Counted from the stretch's first letter, positions 1 to 10,387 are shown. The stretch: DNA of 44,827 bases from Priapulus caudatus (GCF_000485595.1 NW_014577614.1:111783-156609); one strand, 5' to 3'. Translations and numbers: made by a program. Notes: a model not told the origin generated them from the sequence alone.

Positions 1-141
1 ATACCAGACTCAACCTACGCGGTCGAAATACCGGGATGGATAGAAGACTATCACAGTAACCCTGTCAACATGGAATCAACGTGAGGCTATCCCTAGCCAG
101 ACGACCCAGGTAGCGAGCATTTCGATTCACTTTTAAACACA

Positions 142-403
142 CTTATATATATAAATGTGTATATATATTATAGATATGTAAATGTATTATATATATATAT
201 ATAGATATATATATATGTGTGTGTGTGTATATACAGCCAAAAGTACTGTCAATCAAACCATGCGCACAATAAATGCTAGTTACTATATTATATATGTGCA
301 TGCGTATATATGTATATGTATATATACATATATACCACCTTATAATCATGTGATTTTTGTTGTGAAAACTTTACTAGTCCAGGATATATATATATGTACA
401 TAT

Positions 404-470
<67 letters not shown>

Positions 471-530
471 GTACATACATATTATATATGTGTGTGCGCA
501 TGCGTCCATATATATATATATATACGCACG

Positions 531-577
<47 letters not shown>

Positions 578-600
578 CTTCTAAATATATAAAAACCATT
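142..600. repeat. AT-rich compound microsatellite
   Basis: Long (TA)n runs interrupted by short (TG)n/(CA)n and GCGCATGC-like islands; the purest TA run is about 412-462 and others lie at 510-575. Every open frame across it consists of Tyr/Ile repeats and is not coding. Bases 1-141 before it hold nothing I recognise. Confidence 0.95.
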
Positions 601-1291
601 TAGTGTATTACATATTGATCTCAGGCTATGAGATGATTCCATGATCAGTGATGAATGATGTTTCGATTTTCACGAAAATGTTTTCATATGTATTAAATTC
701 AGTTGTGATGTATTTATTTTGGTAGCAAATATGTGTTGAAATGTAAATAAAGCTTATATTTATGCTTTTATAATTTATGCATGTTTCTTTTCTTATATTC
801 ACTGTTGATCTCTACAGTATAACTGTAAATTAATTGGCTAATGGTTGGCCAACCATGTTTTTAACTTGTAACCATGTCATTGAGTTTAGTCTTACTCTTA
901 TAGTCTTAGACTTAGTCGTAGACGTACACGGTACAGGAGTTAGACACGCTCAAAACACGAAATTAAACATTTGCTGCCTTAGTCTACCTATATTATAATA
1001 CTCAACTATCTCTACCTACGAAATCCTCTGGCTATAATGGCTATAATAGCGAACGAAGCCACTTGTTCATACTTCCGTTCACATCTCCGATTGACGGCTA
1101 ATGATACACACGTTTATTTCAACATTACTTTACCTCCTGTGTGTGTCTGTGTATGTGTGCGTGCGTGCGTTCGTGTGTGCGTGTGTGTCTTGTGTATCTA
1201 TTATGCGTTATATACGCAGCTGATGCACGCTAAAGTAACTGACTATATAATAATAACTCATATATCTTCCTAACGACCTTACCTATTTCAT
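601..1291. other. Non-coding stretch, nothing recognised
   Basis: AT-rich sequence without a supported exon. An AATAAA lies near 746 in a TA-rich context and could be the 3' end of a gene to the left, but no coding sequence supports this. A (GT)n tract sits at about 1136-1190. Confidence 0.5.
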
Positions 1292-1872
1292 TAGGCGCGT
1301 TCACACTGGCGGGAATTAGCGGGATGCAAATCTCGGTTTTTGCATCGCGATCGAAACCTCGAGATTTTTACAAGTGTGAACGCAAAAATCTCACTACGTA
1401 TCGCGATCAGCACCGCGCTGCAAATCGCACTTTAGACTGCGATTATTTGGGAATTAGCGCGATTAATTGCACCGCGGCGTGTGTGTGAACGCTCGCGCAA
1501 ATAATCCCGATATTTTCTATCCCATCATACGATGTGTTTACGTAAATACGTGCAGACGTAGAGTAGCATACGTTAACGTAACAGAGCTAGAGTAGCATAC
1601 GTTAACGTAACAGTGCTAGACTACTACCAACGACTGCACTGCCGTGTACGTGGAATTGAACACCGAACTCGAATCCCGGTAGTACATAATTCGCGCGAGC
1701 GCGACCGGAAGGGTTATATTCCGGCTTGATATCAGGCATGCACAGTTCGATCTAAGGAGCCCTCGGCGATTAGTGAGATATTTCGCTTCGCCTGGTGAAC
1801 AAGGGCACAATTATCTCGGTATCCATCGCGATTCGCATCGCGCGTTTTCTTGTTGCTGTGTGAACACGCCTA
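1292..1872. mobile_element. Non-autonomous TIR element (MITE), copy 1
   Basis: The left end TAGGCGCGTTCACACTGG and the right end CTGTGTGAACACGCCTA are imperfect inverted repeats, with TA at both edges. The inside shares AATTAGCGGG-TGCAAA and GCGATTAG-GAGATATTCGC words with a second copy at 2729-3435, so this is a family. TA-flanked ends fit a Tc1/mariner- or Harbinger-like element; the superfamily is inferred. It encodes no protein. A 29-bp unit (GAGTAGCATACGTTAACGTA and following bases) is repeated in tandem at 1561 and 1590 within it. Confidence 0.7.
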
Positions 1873-2482
1873 GTGTCATTTAAGACGTTATCGTGACGGT
1901 ACGTAGACAGACAAGTGTTACATGCGTTTCTCGGCTGCCATTTGTTTAGATCCGGGAAATTGGCCACACTAAAACGGCCGCCGTGAGTATACGGTATAAC
2001 AATTAGCGCACGCACACGCACACACATTGACTCTTTCGTTAACGGGGGCGAATTGTGCTTGCTCGCACCAGGCGAAGTTAGCGAAGTCCTGCGAGCGAAA
2101 CGACAGCCGAACATGCCCCTGCTCTGTATTTCGTTGATCTGGGCAGCAAAGCCGCAATGAGAAACGAAACATAAGCCTTCCTTTCAGCTCGCGTTGCATC
2201 AGACTCAAATGACTGAAGCCCGCCGACTCATATCCCATTGATAATCCTATTTGTTTAATATCTAACCCCCCACCTTGATATCCTGATTTCATTATCTAAC
2301 CCCCTTGTGGTATCTTTTATATCACGATATTAACTGACCATTAAAGAGTGGGAACGGCTCCTAATGGTAAGCGTCTCGCCTCATACATGCTTCACATTAA
2401 TCATGGCTGTGAGCCTATGTGAGTCGTGACATCTGGGGTTATTCTTTATTTTTTTTCCTAATTTGATGTCAGTCTTTACAAA
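1873..2482. other. Non-coding stretch
   Basis: No exon recognised. Around 2055-2100 there is weak similarity to the flanking TIR family (GGCGAAGTTAGCGAAG). At 2354-2385 a tRNA A-box-like run (TGGTAAGCGTCTCGCC) has no B box at proper spacing, so no tRNA is called. Confidence 0.4.
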
Positions 2483-2721
2483 GGGTACGTTCCGGTATAC
2501 CGGAACGTACCCTGGTACTATCTAATATGCCGGACCGTACCTCGCCTACTCCTCTAACGAGTCTAGGGAGTCGCCTACGCCTACTCCCTAACCCTAATCC
2601 TAACCCTAACCCTAACCCTAATCCTAACTCTAACCATATCAAATAGTGACCAGGGTACGTTCCAGTATACCGGACCTCTAACCGGACCATAACCAGGGTA
2701 CGTTCCGGCAGTACCCTGGGT
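2483..2721. repeat. Palindromic repeat block around telomere-like DNA
   Basis: Bases 2483-2512 form a perfect 30-bp palindrome (GGGTACGTTCCGGTA followed by its reverse complement). Related words recur at 2651-2673 (CAGGGTACGTTCCAGTATAC) and 2693-2718 (CCAGGGTACGTTCCGGCAG), enclosing the telomere-like array. The same arrangement recurs, with indels, at 8869-9126. It may be the body of a TIR element or satellite unit; no transposase is present. Confidence 0.7.
2587..2635 (-). repeat. Interstitial telomere-like repeat (CCCTAA)n
   Basis: Six to seven CCCTAA-type units with variants (ATCCTA, ACTCTA), that is TTAGGG on the minus strand. TTAGGG is the ancestral animal telomere motif. It lies inside a palindromic repeat block and is degenerate, so it is an interstitial array and not a chromosome end. 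Confidence 0.85.
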
Positions 2722-2728
2722 GACATAC

Positions 2729-3435
2729 GGTGCGTTCACACTGGCGCGAATTAGCGGGCTGCAAAACCCGGTTTTTGTAGCTCGCTCGAAAAACTGAGCT
2801 TTTTACAAGTGTGAACGCAATTAGCTCACTAAATCGCGCTCCAAATAGCGCGCTCCTAAGACCACTTCCGACTGGGCTAATTTGGAATCAGCTCATTTAT
2901 TTGCACCGCAGCGATTAGCGAGATATTCGCCTGTGTGAACAACGACACTATTACTATTAGCTCACTATTATCTCCGCTATTAGCGGGCTGAGCAGCGCGG
3001 TTTTTTCTTGTGTGTGAACGCGCTAGGCTTAGATACAAATATCTCGAAAAATGGCCTAAATATCCTTCCGAAATATCTCCAAAAAATCTCTAAATATCTC
3101 AATTTTTTTTCTAAATATCCCCAAATTTTTTCTAAATATCTCGGTAATTTCAACGTAATGTCTTTTAAACATATTTATTTTGTGCGAAAAAATCGCAATA
3201 CAGAATTATATTTAATAAAATTCATAAAAAAAATTGAAATAATATAAATTAAAAAAATTTATACAGAAAAAGACAAACTCATTCTTACAAATCCTTAATA
3301 TTTGAGAAAATTGTGTTTTATCTTCTAAATATTAAGGAATTTTTCTAAATATCCAGATTTTTCTAAATATCCCGAAAACTTCTAAATATCTAAAAAGATA
3401 TCGGGATATTTGTATCTAAGCCTAGAACGCGCCTA
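2729..3435. mobile_element. TIR element copy 2, split by a hAT-like MITE
   Basis: The left end GGTGCGTTCACACTGGCG is at 2729. The body runs to the right terminal repeat TGTGTGAACGCGC at 3011-3023, where a second element (3024-3424) interrupts it. The last bases of the right end (CTATAG) resume after the duplicated target at 3425-3432. Removing the insert restores an end matching copy 1 at 1292. The inside contains repeated ATTAGCGGGCTG and TTAGCTCACTATT words. Confidence 0.7.
3024..3424. mobile_element. hAT-like MITE, 401 bp, 8-bp TSD GAACGCGC
   Basis: Terminal inverted repeats TAGGCTTAGATACAAATATC and its exact reverse complement bound the element. The 8 bases on each side are identical (GAACGCGC at 3016-3023 and 3425-3432). 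An 8-bp duplication with TA-rich TIRs is the hallmark of hAT transposition. The inside is AT-rich, non-coding, and carries at least eight CTAAATATC-type subterminal words, all in the same orientation. It sits within the end of another TIR element. Confidence 0.85.
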
Positions 3436-4346
3436 TAGACCCTATGAGCATCAGTGGGCTGTGTGGGCTGTATGCATTCAGCCGAGTTCGTGCGTGACGT
3501 CAGTGTACGTCACGATCATACTTTGCAACATGAAAACATATGCCGACCGAACTGGTAGACTGGTACCCAGTGCCACCTATCGGCTTAGTACCACCTATCG
3601 AGTAATCAACGTGGGAGCGAGTACCAGTCTAGGTGGGAGCGAGTAGGCGCGAACAACCGAGTTACATTTGTTCAATAATCACTATAAACGAAGATAGAGA
3701 TAGCCATAATTTCATGCATATTTATTCTTAGAAATATAGTAATACTCTAGAAATGCATTGTTCGCCTAAACTATGTAAAATTTATTGGCAAAATTGCATT
3801 CGTCAACATATTTTGTTCTTCCGCTGCCGACGGAATTTGCCGAAGTAATCGCGCGAAAAATATTTCATCTTCGGTTACTACATGCTCGACGATTTCAGAA
3901 GCAGTGACAAAGAAGTCTTTCGTCTCTTTCTCATTCATCGTCATTTAACGTGAGTATTAACACCGTTTATATGCATCACTTTGATAGTCCGGTTTTATTT
4001 TTTAACGTTTCTTGTAACTATTTAGCGGCGACGCACTTTCTTTTTTGTAAAATTTGTTGATATGCGCGGCGCCGGTAAGATACATTTCATGTTATCTCGT
4101 AGGCCTACATGTAGGCCTACTTGTACATTTGTTTTTGTTTGATGTGATGGTAACGATCGCGTTTTGCTGCTGACAGTGCTCAGTATAAAGTTTCTTGTTA
4201 GTGTCATTATAGATTCTATTTCACTACAATTGTATCGTTTGTTTTGCGAGTTGGCATATATATAGCTGCCGAGTTGTATCGTTCATATGTTGCTTCTTGA
4301 ATATCGATCATATCAATCATAGGTAGCCTACTCGTACTAGTTTACT
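3436..4346 (+). promoter_or_regulatory. HP1 upstream region, probable promoter and 5' UTR
   Basis: This unique stretch lies between the nested MITEs and the HP1 start codon. No TATA box is obvious. GTGAGT at 3951 and an ATAG|GT junction just before the start codon (about 4320) could bound a 5' UTR intron; neither is confirmed. GTACCAGT/ACTGGTAC words at about 3555-3640 form an imperfect inverted pair. Assignment as promoter rests only on position. Confidence 0.35.
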
Positions 4347-4513
4347 ATGCCGAAAACAAAGGACTCTGATAAGGATGCAGCACTCGCAGGAGAAGGCGGT
4401 AATGTTGATGCAGATGAAGAACAAGAGGAAGAATACGAGGTCGAGAAGATTCTTGACAAGCGCATACGCGGTGGAAAGATAGAGTACTTCATCAAATGGA
4501 AAAACTATGGAGA
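4347..4513 (+). CDS. HP1: HP1/chromobox protein, exon 1 (N-terminus and first part of chromodomain)
   Basis: First coding exon of a heterochromatin protein 1 homologue, the nuclear protein that reads methylated histone H3 lysine 9. The start is the only ATG ahead of the conserved frame. Residues 1-29 form an acidic leader ending in a Glu-rich run. The chromodomain begins at about residue 28 ([11 protein letters not shown]), and the aromatic cage Tyr30, Trp51 and Tyr54 is present. The exon ends in phase 2 (GGA GA|gtaagc) and joins exon 2 to give NYGDEDDTWEPE, which is textbook HP1. Exons 4347-4513, 12648-12813, 13349-13452 and 13747-13879 total 570 nt, or 189 aa plus stop, against about 183-191 aa for vertebrate HP1 proteins. 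I cannot say which vertebrate paralogue it matches best. Confidence 0.95.
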
Positions 4514-5690
4514 GTAAGCAAAGATAGCATTATATATTATTTAAAATTAATACTAGTTGATTATTTAATTATTCAAGTTAATCAAGTTCATATGGGTTTT
4601 ATATCTTTCATTTTTTTGCCTGATTGCCATATTATAAGCGTATTCCTTAAATAAATGTGGGCACAAAAAATTCACGTTCGGCCAGTGAGCATTATTTGGC
4701 TGATAACTTTTATTCCTAGTTCTACTTCTGAAATGTGTGATATATCTGTTTCTCGATGTGAGAGCATGAGATAATATCTAAATTCGTGATACTTGGCAGT
4801 TGACTAATAAAACATACTCTCAATGTCATAGTGTGCAGATGCTGGGTGCAGGGTTAGGCCACCACCAGATGTGTGCTCGACACTCCTACTGTGCTGTTTC
4901 ACCAAACACTGGATTGGCTTGCCACTCGAGTCAAATAACAATATCTCAACCTCTGAGAAGACTGAGAAGCTTATGGGAATGGCTTAGGTGGCTTGGGGGG
5001 GGGTTATGGGGGGGTGGCTCATTATCCTCCTCTCACCTCATGGCTCTCCCTACGTTGCGGAAACGGGGCGCACGCGCCCCGTTTGGGAAAACTCCCCCCT
5101 GTTTCAATTGTTGCGCCCCTTTTAAATTACCTCCGCCCCGATTAAATTCCACCACAATAAAAGTTTGCCAGCGCGGGAATCGATCGTCAAGAAAGGGGCC
5201 CTCCCCCAGACCCCCCCTTCGCATGCTCGCAACTTTCGGTTACGGTTAGACCCCCCCTTGGTGCAAATCCTGTACACGCTCCTGCCGAGCAAATTGCCAA
5301 CATTGAAAAACGAACCCCCCCACAATATAAAGCTGGCTACGGGTCTGTATATATATATACTGACAGTCAAGGTTCCCATCTCTATAGTCGCTGTTGCCAA
5401 CCAAGATAATTTAATTTCTGCCAGCCGAACTTATGCGGGAGTAGAGATATGCCCGAAAAAGTTGTACATGGCGAATTCTTGTCTAAATATTTCACTTCAG
5501 TCGCAGCATCCTGCCACACGCTCCCTAATCGTAATGTACATGGGGAATATTGCTCGCGTTGCTGGTCACTATTGCCAGCCAATAAAATTTTCTTCTGTCG
5601 ACCCTACCCGCAAATCGGCAGGTGGATGCTTAGGGAGATGTGCATGCAAACACCCGATCTAAAAATTGCACTACGGCCGCAGCATAATTC
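4514..5690. other. HP1 intron 1, first part
   Basis: Non-coding. Bases up to about 5192 are duplicated at 10956-11628. From about 5060 to 5270 there are C-rich runs (CCCCCCAGACCCCCC-like) like those in the 3' part of the hAT relics in this window, so some transposon debris is likely. A TACATGG-GAAT word at 5460 and 5535 recurs at 7334. Confidence 0.5.
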
Positions 5691-7306
5691 CAGTGGTGTA
5701 TCCAGCATAAGGCGGAGCCAGCGTACGCCATCCCCCCCGTTTGCAGGCCAAGAAAAAAATCAATAAAACTTAAAAAACAACAACTTTTTAGTAGCAGTGG
5801 GTCTTCAGGGGTAACGTACGTCATGTAGACTAGTCATTAGTAGGCCTACTACGACGTCGTAAATTAAATCACGTAGATTACCCGGGCATCGTCTAGTGTC
5901 TCGTGCAACATTGTCACGCCTTCAAAGTCAGAGAGTCGCTGGGAGTCCAAGGTGGTTGCAGAGGCATTCGGTCTTCTCAAGACCATATGCTCCAGTGACT
6001 TCTTGGTAGGATTTGAGTCAGTGAAGTACGTGTTTGGTTTCACCAAGCAGCTCAGCCTCCTGCTGCAAGCATCTACTATGGATGTACTGGATGCCTTCCA
6101 GCATGTTGATCTGATAATCCAAACGCTGCAGTGTGAAAGGGACAGATCAGAGACAGTCTTTGAGCTATAGTCTTCCAGCAAGCAGAGAAAAAAGCTCTTG
6201 TATAACCCAAACACCCATTGAGAAACCACGCACTTGCAGACGACATACTCTGTGTGAGAATGTGGAGGCAGCAACGGCTGAGGAGTACTACAGGCGAACA
6301 ACCTTTATTCCCAAGAGATGAAGTCCCGGTTCACTGCTGTCAACAAAGCGGCTGCCATGGGTCTCTGTCTGCTGCCATGCCAGGTGGAAAACTTTACCCC
6401 AGAAATGGAGAACACCATCTTCAGTTTCTTCCAAAGGGACCTTACCCAGGCCAAGCACATTTCACCAGGTCACTATATGTGGAAAACTCTGATATAAATC
6501 AGCTGCAAGTGGTCGTCTGGAAGTACAGCAGACACTCCGTGGGGCACTGAAAGATCCACGGGCATCCATGCAAACCTTCCCCAATGTCACCACATCCCTC
6601 CATCTCTTTCAGCTCATACCTGTGACATCAGCTTCCGTGGAAAGGGCAAACTCTGCTCTCAAATTTGTGAGGACAGACAGATGCAACAGATTGGGTGTGA
6701 GCTGACTGAACGCCCTCCTGCTTCTGTTCCTCCACAATGGATCCTCCTTTGCAAATGGATACGGTGGTCAACATCTTCATCAGAAAGAAGCCTCGAAGGT
6801 TGCTACTGGCAAACCCCGAAAAACATTATCCCGAACACGTACACAATCATGACCTGAACACCTCAGTGGCAATTATTAGTAGGCCTAATTGCCACACCGA
6901 CTTCTTACCCTGACCTGTGTACCAATCCGAGCTAATCACCAACATGATCAAAGTGTTTTATTTTTAGTGCCATTAAACATGTTAAAGCACTTATTACGTT
7001 ATCTTATGTTGCAATTCTTATCTGTATTATTACCATAGTAACGTAACCTCAGGTGTGTATACACTCTCTGGAAAGTCATGAAAAGTGTTTTCAATCCTAA
7101 ATTGTAGGGTTGAGTCTAGGGTCGAGACATCAGAATATGGCCCGCAGTATGCCTAGGATTGCAGGAAAATTGCTTAAATATTTCAAAATTTCATGGGAAA
7201 GCATGCCCCAGACCCCCTAGCGCTGGCGTGCCTGCGGCACGCAGGGATGCCTTCAGGAGACCAGGTACATTTCGCCCCCGTTTATCCATTTCTGGATACG
7301 CCACTG
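5691..7306 (+). pseudogene. hAT transposase relic (ZNF862-like), with degenerate terminal repeats
   Basis: The plus-strand frames at about 5900-6830 give recognisable pieces of a hAT transposase of the ZNF862/52-kDa-repressor-like type: ESKVVAEAFGLLKTI, LVGFESVKYVFGFTKQL, AFQHVDLIIQTLQCERDRSE, ENVEAATAEEYYRRTTFIP, AVNKAAAMGLCLLPCQVE, then the C-terminal dimerisation motif PVTSASVERANSALKF. Frameshifts and in-frame stops separate them and the N-terminal zinc-finger part is missing, so it is dead. Possible ends CAGTGGTGTATCCAG (5691) and CTGGATACGCCACTG (7292-7306) are inverted repeats, but no matching 8-bp target duplication remains. The 3' non-coding part (7011-7240) is shared with 43263-43530. 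Confidence 0.8.
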
Positions 7307-7644
7307 CATTCCGCCTCAACCCTCTCCCTATGCCAATGTACATGGGGAATGGCGCTCATGTCGCTGGTTGGTGTTGCCAGCCCTGCATGGTACAGTGATA
7401 ATTTTCGTCGGCGGGTCTTACAGACTTGGGCAGGGCGTATGATATAAACATATGAATAGCTGATTTCCGCGCGCTAACGATCATCAATGATCTGATTGAT
7501 CACATTGGCAGGGGTATGCCAGATAGGAAATTCTCTAGGATTCTACCGGCCGCGGCCATGCCCTTCGATAGCTGAAAAAGACGTTAAATCGATTGTTTTT
7601 AGCTCAGCTGACGAAGTCGGATGCAGCTTTACTTGTAGAATCGC
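7307..7644. other. HP1 intron 1, middle part
   Basis: No exon seen. A word near 7334 (CCAATGTACATGGGGAAT and TTGCCAGCC) resembles 5533-5581 on the other side of the hAT relic, suggesting a small repeat split or duplicated around the insertion. Confidence 0.35.
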
Positions 7645-8031
7645 ATGATTGTCCGTGCATCCGTGCGTCCGTCCGTCCGTCAACAGTTGGGCACAAATCT
7701 TAACCGCTCGACGTACGGTCTTGATATTCTGGACGCCGGGGGGGATCGCAAAAAGGACTCGAGATGTCGAATTGGAGGGTCAAAGGTCAAAGGTCGAGAT
7801 GTGTCAATGAAGGGGGAATATTTCCCCCATAACTTAAGGTATAGGAGGAAATACGGAATTGCGGCACAAATCTCAACGACTCGGCCGACACTCTTAATAT
7901 TCGACGTATAGTGTGATGGGGAGGAAACCCATCACCAGTGCGAAATTGGAGGTCACAGGTCAAAGGGCAGTGGGGGAAAGGTTAGATATCAGACATTTTC
8001 TGAGGACATGGTCTAACGGACCGAGTGCAAA
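7645..8031. repeat. Two-unit repeat carrying DR1-type half-site arrays
   Basis: A CCGT-rich head (CGTGCGTCCGTCCGTCCGTC, 7662-7681) is followed by two related units about 174 bp apart, each starting GCACAAATCT-AAC (7690 and 7864) and ending with GAATTGGAGGGTCAAAGG or AAATTGGAGGTCACAGG. It looks like a dispersed element with an internal duplication. The family is unknown to me, and it has no coding potential. Confidence 0.55.
7777..7796 (+). promoter_or_regulatory. Triple nuclear-receptor half-site array (DR1)
   Basis: GGGTCA-A-AGGTCA-A-AGGTCG: three AGGTCA-type half sites in the same orientation with 1-nt spacers. DR1 is the known preference of RXR, HNF4 and COUP-TF type receptors. A matching array occurs at 7950-7969 (AGGTCA-C-AGGTCA-A-AGGGCA) in the second unit of the repeat. 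Function is inferred only from the motif. Confidence 0.4.
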
Positions 8032-8217
8032 ACTTTTTTGTTTCAGCGCTGAGCTGACCTACCGTTTTTATCACTTTAATGAAACGACCATGAAAGCTAC
8101 TTTCCGCTGACGTGCGAAGAGTAAGTGTCTGATAACCTTTTGACCCTCAAGAGGAGGGTTAAACATGAATTTGTTGACTGTTAACAAAGGACTGAACTGC
8201 TTTTGATATTATGAACT

Positions 8218-8281
<64 letters not shown>

Positions 8282-8292
8282 GCTCTCTCTTT
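8218..8292. repeat. (CT)n microsatellite
   Basis: Nearly pure CT dinucleotides from 8218 to about 8292 with a few TTT interruptions. It lies within HP1 intron 1. Confidence 0.95.
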
Positions 8293-8697
8293 TTCTCTTT
8301 CACGCGTATTTTGATAATACGTATATATATATATATCCTCCCGCCCACTGGCCTCGCTCCTCCCACTCCCTGCCCCCTGTACCCTCCACAGAGATAAACA
8401 CTGCATGTAGGCCGTGCACCCCAACGTACGCACGCAAATACGGCTCTGCGCAAAGTATGGTCGTGATGTCAGTGTGACGTCAGTCGCGTACGGCGCGTAC
8501 GCCGGCGGCCGTTACATGTGATGGTCGTTGGTTCGAATCCCATCTGTTTATTTTTTTTATTTTTCTATTTTTCTATCTTTATCCATTTAACTATTTTTTC
8601 CCAATTAACGCAAATATTTACATGATTTATTTACAATTTTTCATTACATTATTATTTTTTAATTAAATTAAATTTATTAGTGTTAATTAAATTTAAT
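8293..8697. other. HP1 intron 1, no gene
   Basis: A tRNA B-box-like GGTTCGAATCCCATCT at 8530-8545 followed by T-rich sequence could be the tail of a tRNA-derived SINE, but no A box lies at the right distance. The rest is AT-rich. Confidence 0.35.
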
Positions 8698-8738
8698 TAG
8701 GGTTAGGGTTAGGGTTATGGTTATAGGGTTAGGGTTAG
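8698..8738 (+). repeat. Interstitial telomere-like (TTAGGG)n
   Basis: AGGGTTAGGGTTAGGGTTATGG followed by two more TTAGGG-like units; a short degenerate interstitial array just before the second copy of the HP1 5' region. Confidence 0.8.
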
Positions 8739-8772
8739 GGAGTAGGGTGTAGCACGCATCAGCAGGCTGTAT

Positions 8773-8838
8773 CACTGATCTCTATAATATAATATAATCT
8801 ATAATATAATATAATAGATTATATTATAGAGATCAGTG
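8773..8838. repeat. AT-rich perfect hairpin, 21-bp arms
   Basis: Bases 8773-8793 (beginning CACTGATCTCTATAATAT) are exactly reverse-complementary to 8818-8838. The loop is itself made of ATAATATAAT repeats. It may be the end of a MITE or a cruciform-prone site; no function can be assigned. Confidence 0.8.
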
Positions 8839-9432
8839 GGGCTGAGAGGGTCTATGTCCCCCGGGGTACTGCCGGAGCGTAACCCCTGGGTACGGTCCGG
8901 AAAACGAAAGGGTACCCTGGTTACTATCTAATATGACGGACCGTACCTCGGCCTACTCCTCTAACGAGTCTAGGGAGTCCGCCAACGCCTACTCCCTAAC
9001 CTAATCCTAACCCTAACCCCTAACCCTAAATCTAACTCTAAACATATCAATAGGACCAGGGTACGTCCAAGTATACGGACATCTACTCGAGCGCATAACC
9101 AGGGTACGTTCCGGCAGTACCCTGGTGACATACGGTGCGTCACATGGCGCGAATTAGCGGGCTGCAAAAACCCGGTTTTGTAAGGCTCGCTCAGAAAACT
9201 GAGTGCTTTTACAAGTGTGAACGCAATTAGCTCATTCTAAATCGGTCGCTCCCAAATAGCCGGCTCCTAGACCACTTCCGACTGGCTAATTTTTGGAATC
9301 AGCTCATTTATATTGCAGCGCAGCGATTAGCGAGATATTCGCCTGTGTGAACACGACACTATTACTATTAGCTCACTATTATCTCCGCTATTAGCGGCTG
9401 ACAGCGCGGTTTTTCTTGTGGTGAAACGCGCT

Positions 9433-9815
9433 TAGGCTTAGATACAAATATCTCCTCCCGAAAAATGGCCTTAAATACTCCTTTCCGAAATATGCTCCAA
9501 AAATGCTCTAATTATCTCGCAATTTTTATAAATATCGCCCAAATTTTTTCTAAATATCCGTAATTCAACGTAACTGTCTTTAACATATTTTATTTTGATG
9601 GCGAAAAAATCGGCAATACAGAATTAATATTAATAAAATTCAAAAAAAATTGAAAATAATAATAAAATTAAAAATTATACAGAAAAAGACAAACTCATTC
9701 TACAAATCTTAATATTTGAGAAAATTGTGTTTTATCTCTAACATATCCAGATTTTTCTAAATACCCGAAAACTTCTAAATATCTAAAAGATATGCGGATA
9801 TTTGTATCTAAGCTA
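9433..9815. mobile_element. Second copy of the hAT-like MITE
   Basis: Counterpart of 3024-3424 with the same ends (TAGGCTTAGATACAAATATC and TTTGTATCTAAGC-TA). Flanks GAAACGCGC and GAACGC are corrupted versions of the GAACGCGC target duplication. It carries many one-base indels relative to copy 1. Confidence 0.8.
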
Positions 9816-10325
9816 GAACGCTTATGAGCATCAGTGGCTGTATGCATTCAGCCGAGTTCTGCGTGACGTCATGTACGTAAGCCGATCATTACTTTGCAAC
9901 ATGAAAAACAATGCCGACCGAACTGGAGACTGTACCAGTGCCACCTATCGGCTCTAGTATCCACGGCTATCGAGTAATCACGTGGGAGGGCGAGTACCAG
10001 TCCTAGGTGGGAGGGCGCAGTAGCGCGAACAACCGAGTTACATTTGTTCAATATCACTATAAACGAAGATAGAGATAGCCATAATTTCATGGCATATTTA
10101 TTCTTAGAAATATAGTAATACTCTAGAAAATGCATTGTCGGCCTAAACTATGTAAAATTTCTTGCAAAATTGCATTCGTCAACATATTTGTTCTTCCGCT
10201 GCCGACGGAATTTGCCGAAGTAATCGCGCGAAAAAATATTCATCTTCGTACTACATGCCTCGACGCTTTCAGAAGGGGATGACAAAGAAGTCTTCTTCGT
10301 CCTCTTCTCATTCATCGTCATTAAC

Positions 10326-10340
10326 GGGGGGGGGGGGGGT

Positions 10341-10386
<46 letters not shown>
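10326..10386. repeat. Poly-G run of about 60 bases
   Basis: G14, one T, then G46, in place of the short sequence TGAGTATT found at the matching position (about 3951) in copy 1. It is very likely a sequencing or consensus artefact. Confidence 0.85.

Positions 10387-10387
<1 letters not shown>

Noticed and set aside
143-642. Several overlapping frames rich in Tyr/Ile
   Set aside because: They are translations of (TA)n microsatellite, not genes.
2354-2372. A-box-like TGGTAAGCGTCTCGCC
   Set aside because: No B box follows within tRNA distance.
8181-8477. Frames of Ser-Leu or Arg-Glu repeats
   Set aside because: They run through the (CT)n tract.
8530-8545. GGTTCGAATCCCATCT, a tRNA B-box match
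   Set aside because: No A box at proper spacing and no cloverleaf; at best a SINE remnant.
8698-8738. TTAGGG repeats as a real chromosome end
   Set aside because: Short, degenerate and flanked on both sides by ordinary sequence.
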